Of a stretch of 64,000 nt of DNA, positions 36,301 to 52,624 are shown piece after piece. The stretch lies in NCBI RefSeq assembly GCF_048128805.1, contig NC_136004.1:20319284-20383283 (forward strand). The letters run 5' to 3'. The notes beneath the pieces are model-generated. The model worked only from the letters and a program-made list of their open reading frames with translations, ran no database searches and was not told the origin of the DNA. This DNA is from Centroberyx gerrardi (lineage: Eukaryota > Chordata > Actinopteri > Beryciformes > Berycidae). Within the stretch, counting starts at the first letter, position 1. Every line of letters begins with the position of its first letter. The position numbers were made by a program, and so were the translations under genes.

Positions 36301-37055
36301 GTGGGAGACACACAGAGAAATGCTTGTTTCTGTCACTTCCCTCTGCAGCGTCGTGGCACTCAGAGTGAATGTAAGGTCAGGACTTTTTCTGTGTGTTTCA
36401 TACTAGCCCAATCTAACCCTGACCAACTGTCCACCAATGGACTCAGGAATCCTCTTCTCTAAACTTTACAGCTGTTGTGAGACATTTGCTCTTGGGCTTT
36501 TAGTTCTGCAACAGGTATGAGGAGCCTGTGTCATGGAATAGTAGCGCATTTGGTTTGAATGATCTGAGTCTATATAACAGACAGTGGCCCAGAATTTACT
36601 GTACAAAATGCCTTTACGTCACATAACCCCCGCCATGCAATGTTTTGCATTGCATTTTCACTTGGGGCAAATGAGATTGTATTTGACTAATTATTCATCT
36701 TTTAAAGTGTATATTTATGTCATTCTAGGTAATTTCACCTCTCTGGGGAAAATCTCTGCACTGATGTGAGACAAACACATGGGTTCCATATGTAGGAGAA
36801 ATGGACATTCGGACGCCTTCTGAAGATGCTGCTAGTGGATGTGACAGATGATATAACAAACTAAGGATGACATGAAAAGACAGGAGGAAGTCTCCTTTAA
36901 AAGCCATATATTTTAAACCATGGGTTGGGGCCCAAAATGGGTCACTTCTCTCTTTCTTGGTGCATCCCCACATGACAGAAGTATTATGTTTTAATAAAGG
37001 TTCCAGGCTACAAGTGTTTAAGTAACCTTGCACAAAAGACAATCCAGTAGACACT

Positions 37056-42802
<5,747 letters not shown>

Positions 42803-43086
42803 AGGAGCTTATGAGGACATTGGGGTTAAGGGAGGGAATGGGGCCTTCATGACACTATCAGTCGCTCTGATGTACGAGATATGCTCACTTATTCTGGTTT
42901 TCATTATAATTTATATCTACTTACATTACGTAACTTAAATTATGCCCCAAAACAGAGGCACAGAAATATAACAAAAAGCCAAAAGGTGACTTATTTTAAA
43001 GTAATCAAGCCATTGTCTCCCATGGACACATAAACTTAAGTGGAACTGACATCATATCAAATAATGTCTGATGATATTTTTGTGTT

Positions 43087-43092
43087 AATAAA
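43087..43092 (+). other. csgalnact1 poly(A) signal
   Basis: AATAAA about 285 bases after the stop codon, followed by T- and GT-rich sequence (TGTATGTTCTGTATTTG). Confidence 0.6.
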
Positions 43093-43696
43093 TGTATTAA
43101 ATGTATGTTCTGTATTTGATCACTGTAGGTTTTCTTTCCACAGAAAAGTGAGAAAATGAATGCTGCGAAACTCACTGTTGAATCAGTTCACTTAACGTCC
43201 CTTAGCAATATTTTGTATTTTGGGTAAATATGAACTCACAGTCCCTGAACTACCTCTCTCTCTCTCTCTCTCTCTGCCTGTCTCTCTCTCTCTGTCTCCT
43301 AATTCAACGGTGGTTTATTGACATGAATACAAAAGTACTTACTCCCAAAGCAAAAACATCAAATAACAGCCTAACCAGAGTCAGACAGCTAACATGAAAA
43401 TGTGCCAAACAACAATGAGAACAACAACAAATGCTTCAATAATATCATACTAATGGATCACTAAATCGATGGACAAAGTTTTTTTTTTCCCCATTAGCCT
43501 ATGAAAGTCCATCGAGTTGTGACACGTTACAGTATTTAGCTGCAAGTGTGGCACACTCTTTTTTTCTCATAGAATATAGTGTAATTTTTTATTTGGGGAA
43601 AGCTTTTCGAAATTACTACATATTATTTTGAATTTGGATAGATTGGTTTCTTTCATTTCTTCATAGTAACCACAATGAAGCAGGAAGCACTGCATT

Positions 43697-43709
43697 ACTC
43701 TCTCTCTCT

Positions 43710-43762
<53 letters not shown>
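43697..43762. repeat. (CT)n microsatellite
   Basis: About 30 CT units with CCCTCCC and GCT interruptions. Confidence 0.95.
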
Positions 43763-43763
<1 letters not shown>

Positions 43764-44624
43764 CTCTGCACACATAATGGCATAGCCTATAATTTAATAA
43801 CCTTTAAAGGAATGTTATAAATTAAGGAAACGGCCAACACCCATAGGCCTAAGGCAATGAAGCAGCCTGTTGGCTATTAGACTTTCATCATCTAACACAT
43901 TAGGCTATCTCTCTTACGAAAAAGAAATATAGAAATGCTGTAATACATTTTAGAAGGATAAAATACCAATATAACAGTAAAACATAGCCTACATGAATCT
44001 CATGCAGCTACAACAGGGCGAAAAAAACACAAAAAAAAACAACCCAAAAAAACCCACCACAAAGTAGGGATCACTCTAAAGTCACTATTGAGTAACAGAC
44101 ACACTATAAGTGCCTATAAGGAATATGGTAGAAATGTTTGCGTTTGGGCTCTCTAGCCTATCCTGTAATATATGTTTGATACATTGATAAGCATTGATTG
44201 CACTGATGAACACTTTTTTCCATAGGCGAACACTTTGGAGTTTCTACCCACTGAGCAACTTTAGGTTGATTAGACGTTTAATACACGTCTAAATGGGTCA
44301 TAGCCATCTAGGCTAGGTTAAATGGGGTTGAAAAGTTTAGTAGACGTCTCTGTCTTAGCTTGGACGTTGTTTCCACGTCATTTCAACGGCTATATCTCAC
44401 TCCTCTCTCTAACACACAAACATATTGTTGTTATCATGTGAAAACCTTGTAACTCCAACTTGCTGATTTTCATGTTGTAACTTCATGTTGTAATCTTCGT
44501 TGAAGATTATATGCTGCTCTATGGGTTGAATAAACTCTATGACCCGTGGTGCTTATGAAACCCTTTCAAAACCCACCGCAAATTTGAAAAATGCATGGCG
44601 GTCAAGCTACAAATAAGGCTGTTT

Positions 44625-44707
44625 TGATCGAGGGTCCCAAAATGCTAACAGTACAGAAATTAGCGTTAGCCTTGGTTAGCCAGTTAGCATTTTGTGACCC
44701 TCGATCA
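44625..44707. repeat. Near-perfect inverted repeat (hairpin), 25-bp arms
   Basis: Left arm 44625-44649 starts TGATCGAGGGTCCC and ends ATGCTAAC. Right arm 44683-44707 is its reverse complement with one mismatch in 25. The 33-base spacer carries further TTAGC/GTTAGCC repeats. It lies just upstream of the LINE and is not part of a recognised element. Confidence 0.8.
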
Positions 44708-45119
44708 CAGTTACTTGCACAGTCGTCTGACAGCAGAAACAGAAAGATATGTCAGTGACAACACCTGTATTGTGTTATACATTATGTTGAAACACAAAAT
44801 AAGTGATCATAGACAGTTATGGGCGACAGAAAGTTGGCTTTTTAACAATGGTGCCCATGGTGAGAGCCGAGCTATACCCTGTGGAAGTACGGCAGCCATG
44901 TTTGTGAAAAGGGCCTATTCACACTTTTGATGTTTATCTCTTAAACCAAAGTAAAGAGAACTAGACAGTTTTGACATTGGTGATGCACTAAAGTGTATTT
45001 CCCACTGTGTTCCCAATCAACATCATCTACAGACCCACAGATCATTATTGTGGCAGGGAAAGCCGACCAATTATAGATTATCAAGACACAAAGAAATAGG
45101 TTGAAAGAAAACAGTGTGT

Positions 45120-47650
45120 GTGTAAAAAGGTAAGTGTGTGCAACAGCTGCCCACATGTGTGAATACAAACATGATCTGATCTGGAATCATTTTTCATAAA
45201 CTGTAAACCCTTCTACTCCCCTCGTGAGTTCGTTCCATTCATTTTGGTCGGTGTTTACATTCCACCGCAGACCAACGTGCAGGAGGCACAGCGCACGCTC
45301 GCCGACCAGATACTGTGTGTGGAGCGGACAAACCCGGATTCCTTAGTTATTGTCATCGGTGACTTTAACAAAGGAAATCTCACCCATGAACTCCCCAAAT
45401 ACAGACAGATTATTAAATGCCCGACCAGAGAGGAGAACATTCTGGATCACTGTTACACCACAGTACGCAGTGCCTATCACGCCGTCCCCCGCGCTGCACT
45501 GGGACACTCTGACCACGTCATGATCCACCTGATTCGTGCATACAGGCAGAAATTAAATCTCTGCAAACCTGTGGTGAGGACATCAAAAAAGTGGACCAGT
45601 GAAGCTGTGGAGGATCTTCAGGCGTGCTTGGACTGCACTGACCGGGAGGTTTTCAGGACTGCTACCAACAGTCTGGACGAGTACACAGAGGCTGTGATGT
45701 CATACATTAGCTTCTGTGAGGACAGCTGTGTACCATCACGCACCACGGTGAGGTACAACAACGACAAACCCTGGTTCACAGCCAAACCCTGGTTCACAGA
45801 CAGAGACAGGTTTAAAGAGTCAAAGTACAGGTTTAGCAAGGCGGTGAGAGAAGCTAAACGACTGTACTCTGAGAAACTCCAACACCAGTTCTCAGCCAAC
45901 GACTCTGCTTCTGTCTGGAAAGGGCTCAGACAGATCACCAACTACAAACCTAGACCCCAGAGCCTCCCTCCCCCCCACCACAGTGACGACTTTCTCCATC
46001 CTGGAGAGGGACGTTAACAGGCTTTTCAAGAGACAGAACCCCCGCAAAGCAGCCGGGCCAGACTCTGTTTCTCCATCCACCCTGAAGCACTGTGCTGATC
46101 AGCTGTCTCCGGTGTTCACAGACATTTTCAAAACCTCACTGGAGACATGCCACATACCAGCCGGCTTCAAGACCTCCACCATCATCCCCGTCCCCAAAAA
46201 AGCCAAGGACCACAGGCCTTAACGACTACAGACCCGTCGCCCTGACCTCTGTGGTGATGAAGTCATTTGAGCGCCTTGTGCTGTCACACCTCAAAAACAT
46301 CACTGACCCACTCCTGGACCCCCTGCAGTTCGCCTACAGAGCCAGGTCTGTACAGGTCTGTAGACGATGCAGTAAACATGGCCCTCCACTTCATCCTCCA
46401 GCACCTGGACACCTCAGGAACCTATGCCAGGATCCTGTTTGTGGACATCAGCTCTGCCTTCAACACGATCATCCCGGCTCTGCTACAGGACAAGCTCTCC
46501 CAGCTGAGTGTGCCTGACTGCACCTGCAGTTGGATCACAGACTTCCTGTCTGACAGGAAGCAGCATGTGAAGCTGGGAAAACACGTCTCTGACTCCCGGA
46601 CCATCAGCACTGGTTCCCCTCAAGGCTGCGTTCTTTCCCCTCTACTCTTCTCCCTGTACACCAACAGCTGCACCTCCAGTCATCAGTCTGTCAAGCTCTT
46701 GAAGTTCGCGGACGACACCACCCTCATTGGGCTCATCTCTGGTGGGGATGAGTCAGCCTACAGATGCAGACTGAACAACTTAGAGCTCAACGCTGTAAAG
46801 ACAGCGGAGATGGTTGTGGACTTCAGGAAGAACCCAGCCCCACTCACCCCCGTCACCCTGAGAGACTCTCCAGTCGACACTGTGGAGTCCATCCGCTTCC
46901 TGGGCACCATCATTACCCAGGACCTCAAGTGGGAGCTGAACATCAGCTCCCTCACAAAGAAAGCACAACAGAGGATGTACTTCCTGCGGCAGCTGTTCAA
47001 CCTGCCAAAGACGATGATGGTGCACTTCTACACCTCCATCGTTGAGTCCATCCTCACCTCCTCCATCACCATCTGGCACACTGCTGCTACTGCCAAGGAC
47101 AAGGGCAGACTGCAGCTGACTCGCTCCGCTGAGAAAGTGATTGGCTGCAATCTGCCTTCTCTCCAGGATCTGTACGCCTCCAGGACCCTGAGGCGAGCAG
47201 GAAAGATTGTGGCTGACCCCTCCCACCCTGGACACAAACTTTTTGAAACACTCCCCTCTGGCAGGAAGCTGCGGTCTATCAGGACCAAAACCTCATGCCA
47301 CAAGAACAGTTTCTTCCCGTCTGCAGCTGGCCTCATCAACAAGCCCCAGGACCCCCACTGACACGGACCCTTATCCCCTCCCCCCACAGGCACTACACGT
47401 TACATTAATGTACAGTCTCCACATCTGACTCAATGCATTACATTAACGCACATCCTTTTGGACATCTTTTTGATCACTGTATAGTGAACATATTCTCTAT
47501 ACTCATTATTTATTGAGTTTATTGAGTTTGAAGCCCGAATGGTGCTCAACTCACTCGAAGCCAACAGTCCTTGTTTTCAGTAAGTCACATTTATAAGATT
47601 AGATGAAACTTGAATGATTCCCGTGGGGAAATTGTGTCTTTTCAGAAAAT
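45120..47650 (+). mobile_element. 5'-truncated L2/CR1-group LINE retrotransposon
   Basis: The element opens in the middle of the apurinic endonuclease domain (YSPREFVPFILVGVYIPPQ, GDFNKGNL, ILDHCYTT, GHSDHV). It runs through a linker into the reverse transcriptase ([67 protein letters not shown]) and a C-terminal domain (ITIWHTAATAKDKGRLQ, LPSLQDLYASRTLRRAGKIV). The reading frame breaks near 46015 and 46220 and again around 46350, so it is dead. The 3' end near 47600-47640 carries GATTCCCGTGGGGAAATTG, related to the tails listed elsewhere. The clade call rests on remembered fish L2 (Maui-like) proteins. Confidence 0.8.
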
Positions 47651-47674
47651 GCATATTTCAACTCATTTTGAGCG

Positions 47675-48320
47675 ACTCTCATCGACAGAGACCCTCAGAT
47701 CATCAGGCTGGCTGACAAAGCCATCAGGAACCTGATGGAGAAGACGCAGCAGCGACCTGGCTCCAGCCTCCTCGGCCCCCAGGAAGTGCTGATGCTGGTT
47801 GTGCCCAAAGTGCTGCAGGGCTTCTGGATTCAGCCGGCGAGCCTCTCGTGCGTCTTGCCCTCGCTGCAGCTCAGCGACCTGGCTGTCGGAGTCACACAGG
47901 CCGTTCAGGATAAGCTCTCCGCTTCTCTGACCTCCACGGACCGCCAGGCCGCCTTCTCCCGCTGATGATTCCACTCAGCCAGCTGTAGTGGATGGAGCCG
48001 TGAACTCAACCCCTACTGAAGCTCCTGTGGTTCCTCTGACCCTCCCTAATGAAGGTCCTGTGGTTCCTCTGAGCCTCCCAACTGAAGCTCCCCTGGTTCC
48101 TCTGACCCTCCCTAATGAAGGTCCTGTGGTTCCTCTGAGGTTCGTTCACACTGTAGCTAATGGCTACTTCCATCAAGATGAACTTTGGCAATGACTGTAC
48201 CCTTTTACTTTTCAAAGGTGAAAAAAAACAAGAAGAAGAACAGAGTCCGACGCTTCTTCCGCTGGCTGTTTAAAACACTTTGCTGCTGCTGTGCAGTCGA
48301 GGAAACAGAGAGGGACTGAA
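47675..48320 (+). pseudogene. Unrecognised coding-like fragment with in-frame 33-bp repeats and a CCCC tail
   Basis: An open frame (47675-47965) translates to ATLIDRDPQIIRLADKAIRN, then LLGPQEVLMLVVPKVLQGFW and LSDLAVGVTQAVQDKL, with good coding-like composition. A shifted frame at 47966-48194 contains four copies of an 11-residue unit (TEAPVVPLTLP, NEGPVVPLSLP, TEAPLVPLTLP, NEGPVVPLRF). A third segment follows an acceptor-like TTACTTTTCAAAG and encodes RVRRFFRWLFKTLCCCCAVE before a stop at 48320. An AATAAA follows at 48336. It looks like the last exons of a gene of unknown family. Upstream exons are not visible and the frames do not join simply, so I call it a gene fragment. It is flanked by the LINE and the Tc1 element. 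Confidence 0.45.
48010..48142 (+). repeat. 33-bp coding minisatellite, 4 copies
   Basis: Units begin ACTGAAGCTCC or AATGAAGGTCC and contain TGTGGTTCCTCTGA. They alternate in a two-type pattern (A-B-A-B), which suggests a 66-bp unit duplicated once. Confidence 0.85.
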
Positions 48321-48463
48321 ATCCCACTGCAACAAATAAATTCATTGTTGCATTGCAATCAGTCCATGTCAGTCAATTTTTTTCATTTACTGTGAATTGA
48401 TGCATTGTAAAATTAAGAAATTATCATACAGGAATTGCATGATGCATATACAAACAGCCAACA

Positions 48464-50008
48464 GCAATTATTGTCACCCTTAATGAAAATTAGCAAAAAT
48501 TATTGCATAAAATAAACAATAGGCTACTCATAATGATTAAATTTTTCTGCTCAAACCTTTGGGGAAACTACTTACTTTCACTCGAATTAAAATTATTATT
48601 TTTTTGAGTAATAGTATTTAGCACAAAAACATAAGGTTCAAAATTATTGGAAAGAATATTTAAAATAAAACCAAAGAAAGTGGCGTATGTGATGAAATTC
48701 TATTTTTTTTAATTGATCTCAATCTCCAGAAACTGTATTGCTGCCTTTCATAATTTCCTGTTTGACTGGGGTAAAAATATGAGGTTGCACACATGCAAAA
48801 TCCCTTTGTCATCCAAAAAAGAAAAACCAAAGAGCTTTCAACTCAGAGGAGACAGATAGTTGTTTACCTACACAAATCAGGTAACGGATATAAAAAAAAA
48901 TACATAAACAGTTGAAAATACCACCAAGCACAGTCAGGGCAATAATCAAAAAGTTTCAGAAATCTGGAACAGTTGCAAATTCACCAGGAAGAGGACGCAT
49001 GTGCAAAATGTCCCCATGAACAGTGAGGAAGATGGTGAGGGAGGCAAAGAAGAACCCAAGGATCACAGTTTCACAGCTGCACAGTTTAGTGGACTCCTGG
49101 GGTCATCAAGTTTCAAAATCAACAGTTAGATGCCTCCTCTATGTCAACAAGGTCTTTGGAAGGAAGAAGCCCTTACTGAGTGCAACCCATAAACTGAAGT
49201 GCCTGAACTTTGCCAAGGATCACCGGAACTACAAATGAAATTGCGTGTTATGGTCAGATGAGACCAAAATTGAACTTTTTGGCCACGAACACCATCGGCA
49301 TGCTTGGCGACAAAAGACGACTGCATACAAGGAAAAGCACCTGATGCCCACAGTGAAATCTGGTGGATGATCATTGATGCTTTGAAGCTGTTTTGCTGCT
49401 AGTGTTCCAGAGGGTCTTGTTAAGATCGATGGCATAATGAATTCTACTAAGGGTATCAGGATATTTTAGCCTAAAACCTGGTTATCTCTGCCTGGAGGTT
49501 GAGACTTGGCCATCGAAGGACCTTTCAACTAGACAATGACCCCAAACATACATCAAAATCATCACAGAAATGGTTGCGGGAACACAAAATCAATGTTTTG
49601 CAACGGCCATCTCAGGTTCCGGACTTGAACCCTATTGAAAACCTGTGGTCTGAATTGAAGAGGGCAGTCCACAAGCGCAAACCTAAGAATATCAAGGATC
49701 TTGAAATGTTCTGCATAGAGGAGCGGTCCAAGATCCCTCCAAAAGTGTTCTCCGACCTTGCCAGACATTATAGGAAGAGGCTCGGTGCTGTTCTCCTCTC
49801 CAGGGAGGCTTCGCCAAAATCGTAGGGGTGCCAATCATTTTGAAACCTGTTTTGCAGAAAAAAATATTGTAATACATTTTGTGTTTGAAAAACGTATTGT
49901 GTTAAAATAAAAGTGTACGACTTCCCCAAAATATGACTCATTGCATGTGTACGTTTTTTACAGCCATTTGTGCTCATTTTCATGAAGGGTGCCAATAATT
50001 CTGGAGTT
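48464..50008 (+). mobile_element. Tc1/mariner DNA transposon, full-length but decayed
   Basis: Inverted ends: CAATTATTGTCACCCTTAAT on the left, and GAATTATTGGCACCCTTCAT for the reverse-complemented right end (near 49985-50008). The transposase is in pieces. 49023-49238 gives the helix-turn-helix to linker part (ITVSQLHSLVDSWGHQVSKS, KVFGRKKPLLSATHKLKCLNFAK). 49499-49825 gives the DDE C-terminus (FQLDNDPKHTSK, VPDLNPIENLWSELKRAVH). Several stops and frame changes lie between them, so it cannot move by itself. The 3' end reads GTAGGGGTGCCAATCATTTTG, typical of this Tc1 lineage. Confidence 0.88.
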
Positions 50009-50969
50009 GACATTTAGATGATGTCCAATCAACAGCTAAGATATGATGTAGAGTGTACTACTTTCACTTTTCAACCCTATTTAACCAGGTTTTAGCCTAG
50101 ACCTTTAATCCACGTATTTTCAACACTTAAGTTTAAATGTGTAAACATGGAATAGTGGTCAAGTTTGCACACAGGTTCAGTTCTTTTATTTTTTATTTAC
50201 TTAGGACATGAAAAAATAGTGTGGACAGAGGGTTCATATTCTAAGAAAGTAGCTGAAGGGAAAATGATAAAAAAAAAGAAGAAATAAATACAAAATCAGA
50301 TAAACATTAAAAGAAAAAATACAAGTGTAAAATGTAAAAATTTCCAAGGAAAAACACTTATTTTTTACTTAGAACATGAAAGCGAGGACATACCTCTGAC
50401 AGGGTTCATAGTTTATGATACTGAGTTTCAACCGATAAAAAAATCAAGTGTTTGCATTTGCAAACACTTAATTTAAAAATTGAGCACCCTATATGCGACT
50501 AGCAAGCTAGTGAGCATACTCTGCTAACAAGCGCATGGCATGGACAACTCAAATTGTGTCGATAAAGTTAGACAACTTATGGATAAAAAGAATACCGAAA
50601 GTGCAGATTTTCTCTCTTCCTATTTTCTTCTAAATCTGTTAACGCTGGTGCTGGAAAAACAACAACGCTGACTGACTGTAGGCTACTGCAACCTGCAAAA
50701 GAGCTGAAGAGCTGAATGTAGGCTACTTCCTCAAACTTCATTCCTGTTCTTCTTTAGCGTTTTACGTTGGTTCCTCAAACGTCAGTTTGAGCAATAGCAA
50801 TTTAAACTATTTTAGCACAATATCCTACTTCTGATGTGCACCTTTTATACATTTCAAGCCATTTATGCTATGTTTAAGCATTTTTAGATATACAATAATT
50901 TCTTAACTCCATTGGGCTAAAAATGGGCTACACATAGCCTAACCAAACTAAGACAAACAAAAATAAAGC

Positions 50970-51310
50970 ATTATCTTGTACATATGGACTTCTCTTGTGC
51001 ATATTTTGGATATTTAAAGATGTTTATCCATTGTTTTAAATATGTAATAATGCATTTACTGTTTGGTCTAAAACAGGTCTACAATGATCCTGGGCTATAG
51101 GAGAGCTAAAGCATAGTCTACGCCACGTTGAAATCACTTCTTGTGCTCAGATAATTATTTTGTAGCCTACATATGGACTTCTCTGGTGCATATTTTTGAT
51201 ATTTACAGATGTTTATGCATTGTAATAAAACATGAATTGCTAATTGCTAATGATCCTGGGCTATATGAGAGCTAAAGCATAGACGCGACATTGAAACCAC
51301 TGTGCTCAGT
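50970..51310 (+). repeat. Imperfect tandem duplication, two copies of about 160-190 bp
   Basis: Both copies contain CATATGGACTTCTCT, GATATTTA(A/C)AGATGTTTAT, GATCCTGGGCTATA and GAGAGCTAAAGCATAG in the same order (50981/51170 and about 51086/51250), ending in TGTGCTCAG. The second copy is shorter by a deletion of about 25 bp in the middle. Confidence 0.8.
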
Positions 51311-51656
51311 GGGTATTTATAGGCGCACTGATGTAACCTCATCATCTCCGCGACGCGCAGAGTAAAAGGTGGAGCCGGGTGGAGCAGCTCAGCATCGGGC
51401 GACGGCTGTCGTAGCGCCAAAGCAGGCACGCGATAGGCCCGACACGCCTGCTACCGGTTTCCCTGTCTGATGCTGCCTTCAGGCACACCTCGTAAACTAC
51501 CCACTGTGGATTTCCGGAGCGTTAGTTAATTTATTAGAAAAAATAAGGGTGACACCTAAAAGAAAAACAAATAGCAAAAATATAAGCACAGGTCTAATGT
51601 TATTTGTAAAGGATGCCAAACAAGAACATACAATGATAAAATACATCACTTTTACT

Positions 51657-51657
51657 G

Positions 51658-51693
<36 letters not shown>
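51657..51693. repeat. (ACT)n trinucleotide repeat
   Basis: About 12 ACT units upstream of plpp1. Confidence 0.95.
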
Positions 51694-51747
51694 ATAACAA
51701 TATGCACCATCATCATCATAAAGATAGAATCATAATCATCATAGCCT

Positions 51748-51850
51748 AATCACAATAAACTTTATTTGTATATCTCTTTTCAAAACAAAGTTACAAAGTG
51801 CTTTACAGAGTCAATAAAGTGCTGTAAAGAGACATTAAAAGAGAGGATAA
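51748..51850. repeat. Common fish dispersed repeat
   Basis: AATAAACTTTATTTGTATAT, TTTCAAAACAAAGTTACAAA and GTGCTTTACAGAGTCAATAA form a string widely seen in fish genomes. The element class is not assigned. Confidence 0.45.
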
Positions 51851-52624
51851 AGGATAGCAGAAATAGCATAAAATGAACACACAAAAAGCAGTCACACTTC
51901 AGAAAAAAAAATTAAGATAAAGACAGGAGAAGGGGAGAGGGAGAACAGGATCAAGATAGGACACATATAGCATACATGAAATAACAGATAAAACATAAGA
52001 ACAATATAATATAGGAAAGTATGCAAAAGCCTGTTCATTATAGTTTATAGTTTGTTTGCTCTCCGCCCTCTCAACGTCACAACTCGCAACTCGGGTATCA
52101 TAAAAAAAAATCCCATGTTCCCAGTCTTGTTTTTCCACTCCATTCACTTTGTTGGGTCGTTCATGCGCGCTGCCTCGTAATTGCGATATTTCCGACGGTA
52201 CTTGAAGGCAGCAATAATCACAACTGGAGACGAGCGCTTCTTCTTGCTGTACCGGTAGTCTATCATTGTACAGGACAGGACCGTAGGCTGTTATTATGAG
52301 CTGAAGACGCCCCGCTGTATTATGAAGTTGGTTTGTGAGAAGCTGAGAGGGTGAGAGGCAATTCACATGTCTGGTGTTAGATTAGATTTAGCCTAGTTGA
52401 GTGTTTTATGACTTAGAGCATAGTATTTTACCTTATTTTTTTTCTTCCGCTAGTTTTAGTGTCGGGTTACAGCACAATGACAACAGCGTGTTTTAATTCT
52501 TTGTAGAAATAGCGAGACATGTGCGACAGATAGGCTGTCTCTCGCCTCGCCGAAACCCAGCCGGCAGCCGCTCAGTCGGGACTCGACATTTTTTGCAAAG
52601 ACAGAGAGCCGAAGAGGACGCAAC

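Larger units (their letters stand above)
32136..37055. other. rnf122 3' UTR and rnf122-csgalnact1 intergenic region
   Basis: No protein-coding exon was recognised. Contents: the X-box-like cluster, a TIR-bounded repeat (32626-33304), a MITE-like repeat (34425-34525), purine-rich tracts (35210-35260) and a possible non-coding first exon of csgalnact1 ending near 35627. Two large CA arrays (36025-36112, 36233-36299) follow. A poly(A) signal for rnf122 could not be assigned with confidence. Confidence 0.55.
42803..45115. other. csgalnact1 3' UTR and intergenic region up to the LINE
   Basis: After the predicted csgalnact1 transcript end there are two CT arrays (43250-43298 and 43697-43762), A/T-rich unique-looking sequence, and the 25-bp-arm inverted repeat at 44625-44707. 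No coding exon was recognised. A frame at 44694-44930 stays open for 78 codons but has no known motif. Confidence 0.6.
50009..52624. other. Intergenic region upstream of plpp1
   Basis: A/T-rich to about 50.9 kb, then a tandem duplication (50970-51310), then a short CpG-rich block (51320-51500) with an upstream TATA-like motif. An (ACT)n microsatellite (51657-51693) and a dispersed repeat (51748-51850) follow, then the probable plpp1 promoter and 5' UTR (about 52150-52624). No coding exon before 52625 was recognised. Confidence 0.55.

Noticed and set aside
44694-44930. 78-codon open frame as LINE N-terminus
   Set aside because: It contains no endonuclease or zinc-finger motif and starts inside the hairpin; recognisable LINE sequence begins only near 45120.
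46758-47393. Several long minus-strand frames
   Set aside because: Antisense to the LINE reverse transcriptase region.
48010-48142. CRISPR-like direct repeats
   Set aside because: Units are contiguous with no unique spacers and remain in frame as an 11-residue repeat; the genome is a vertebrate.
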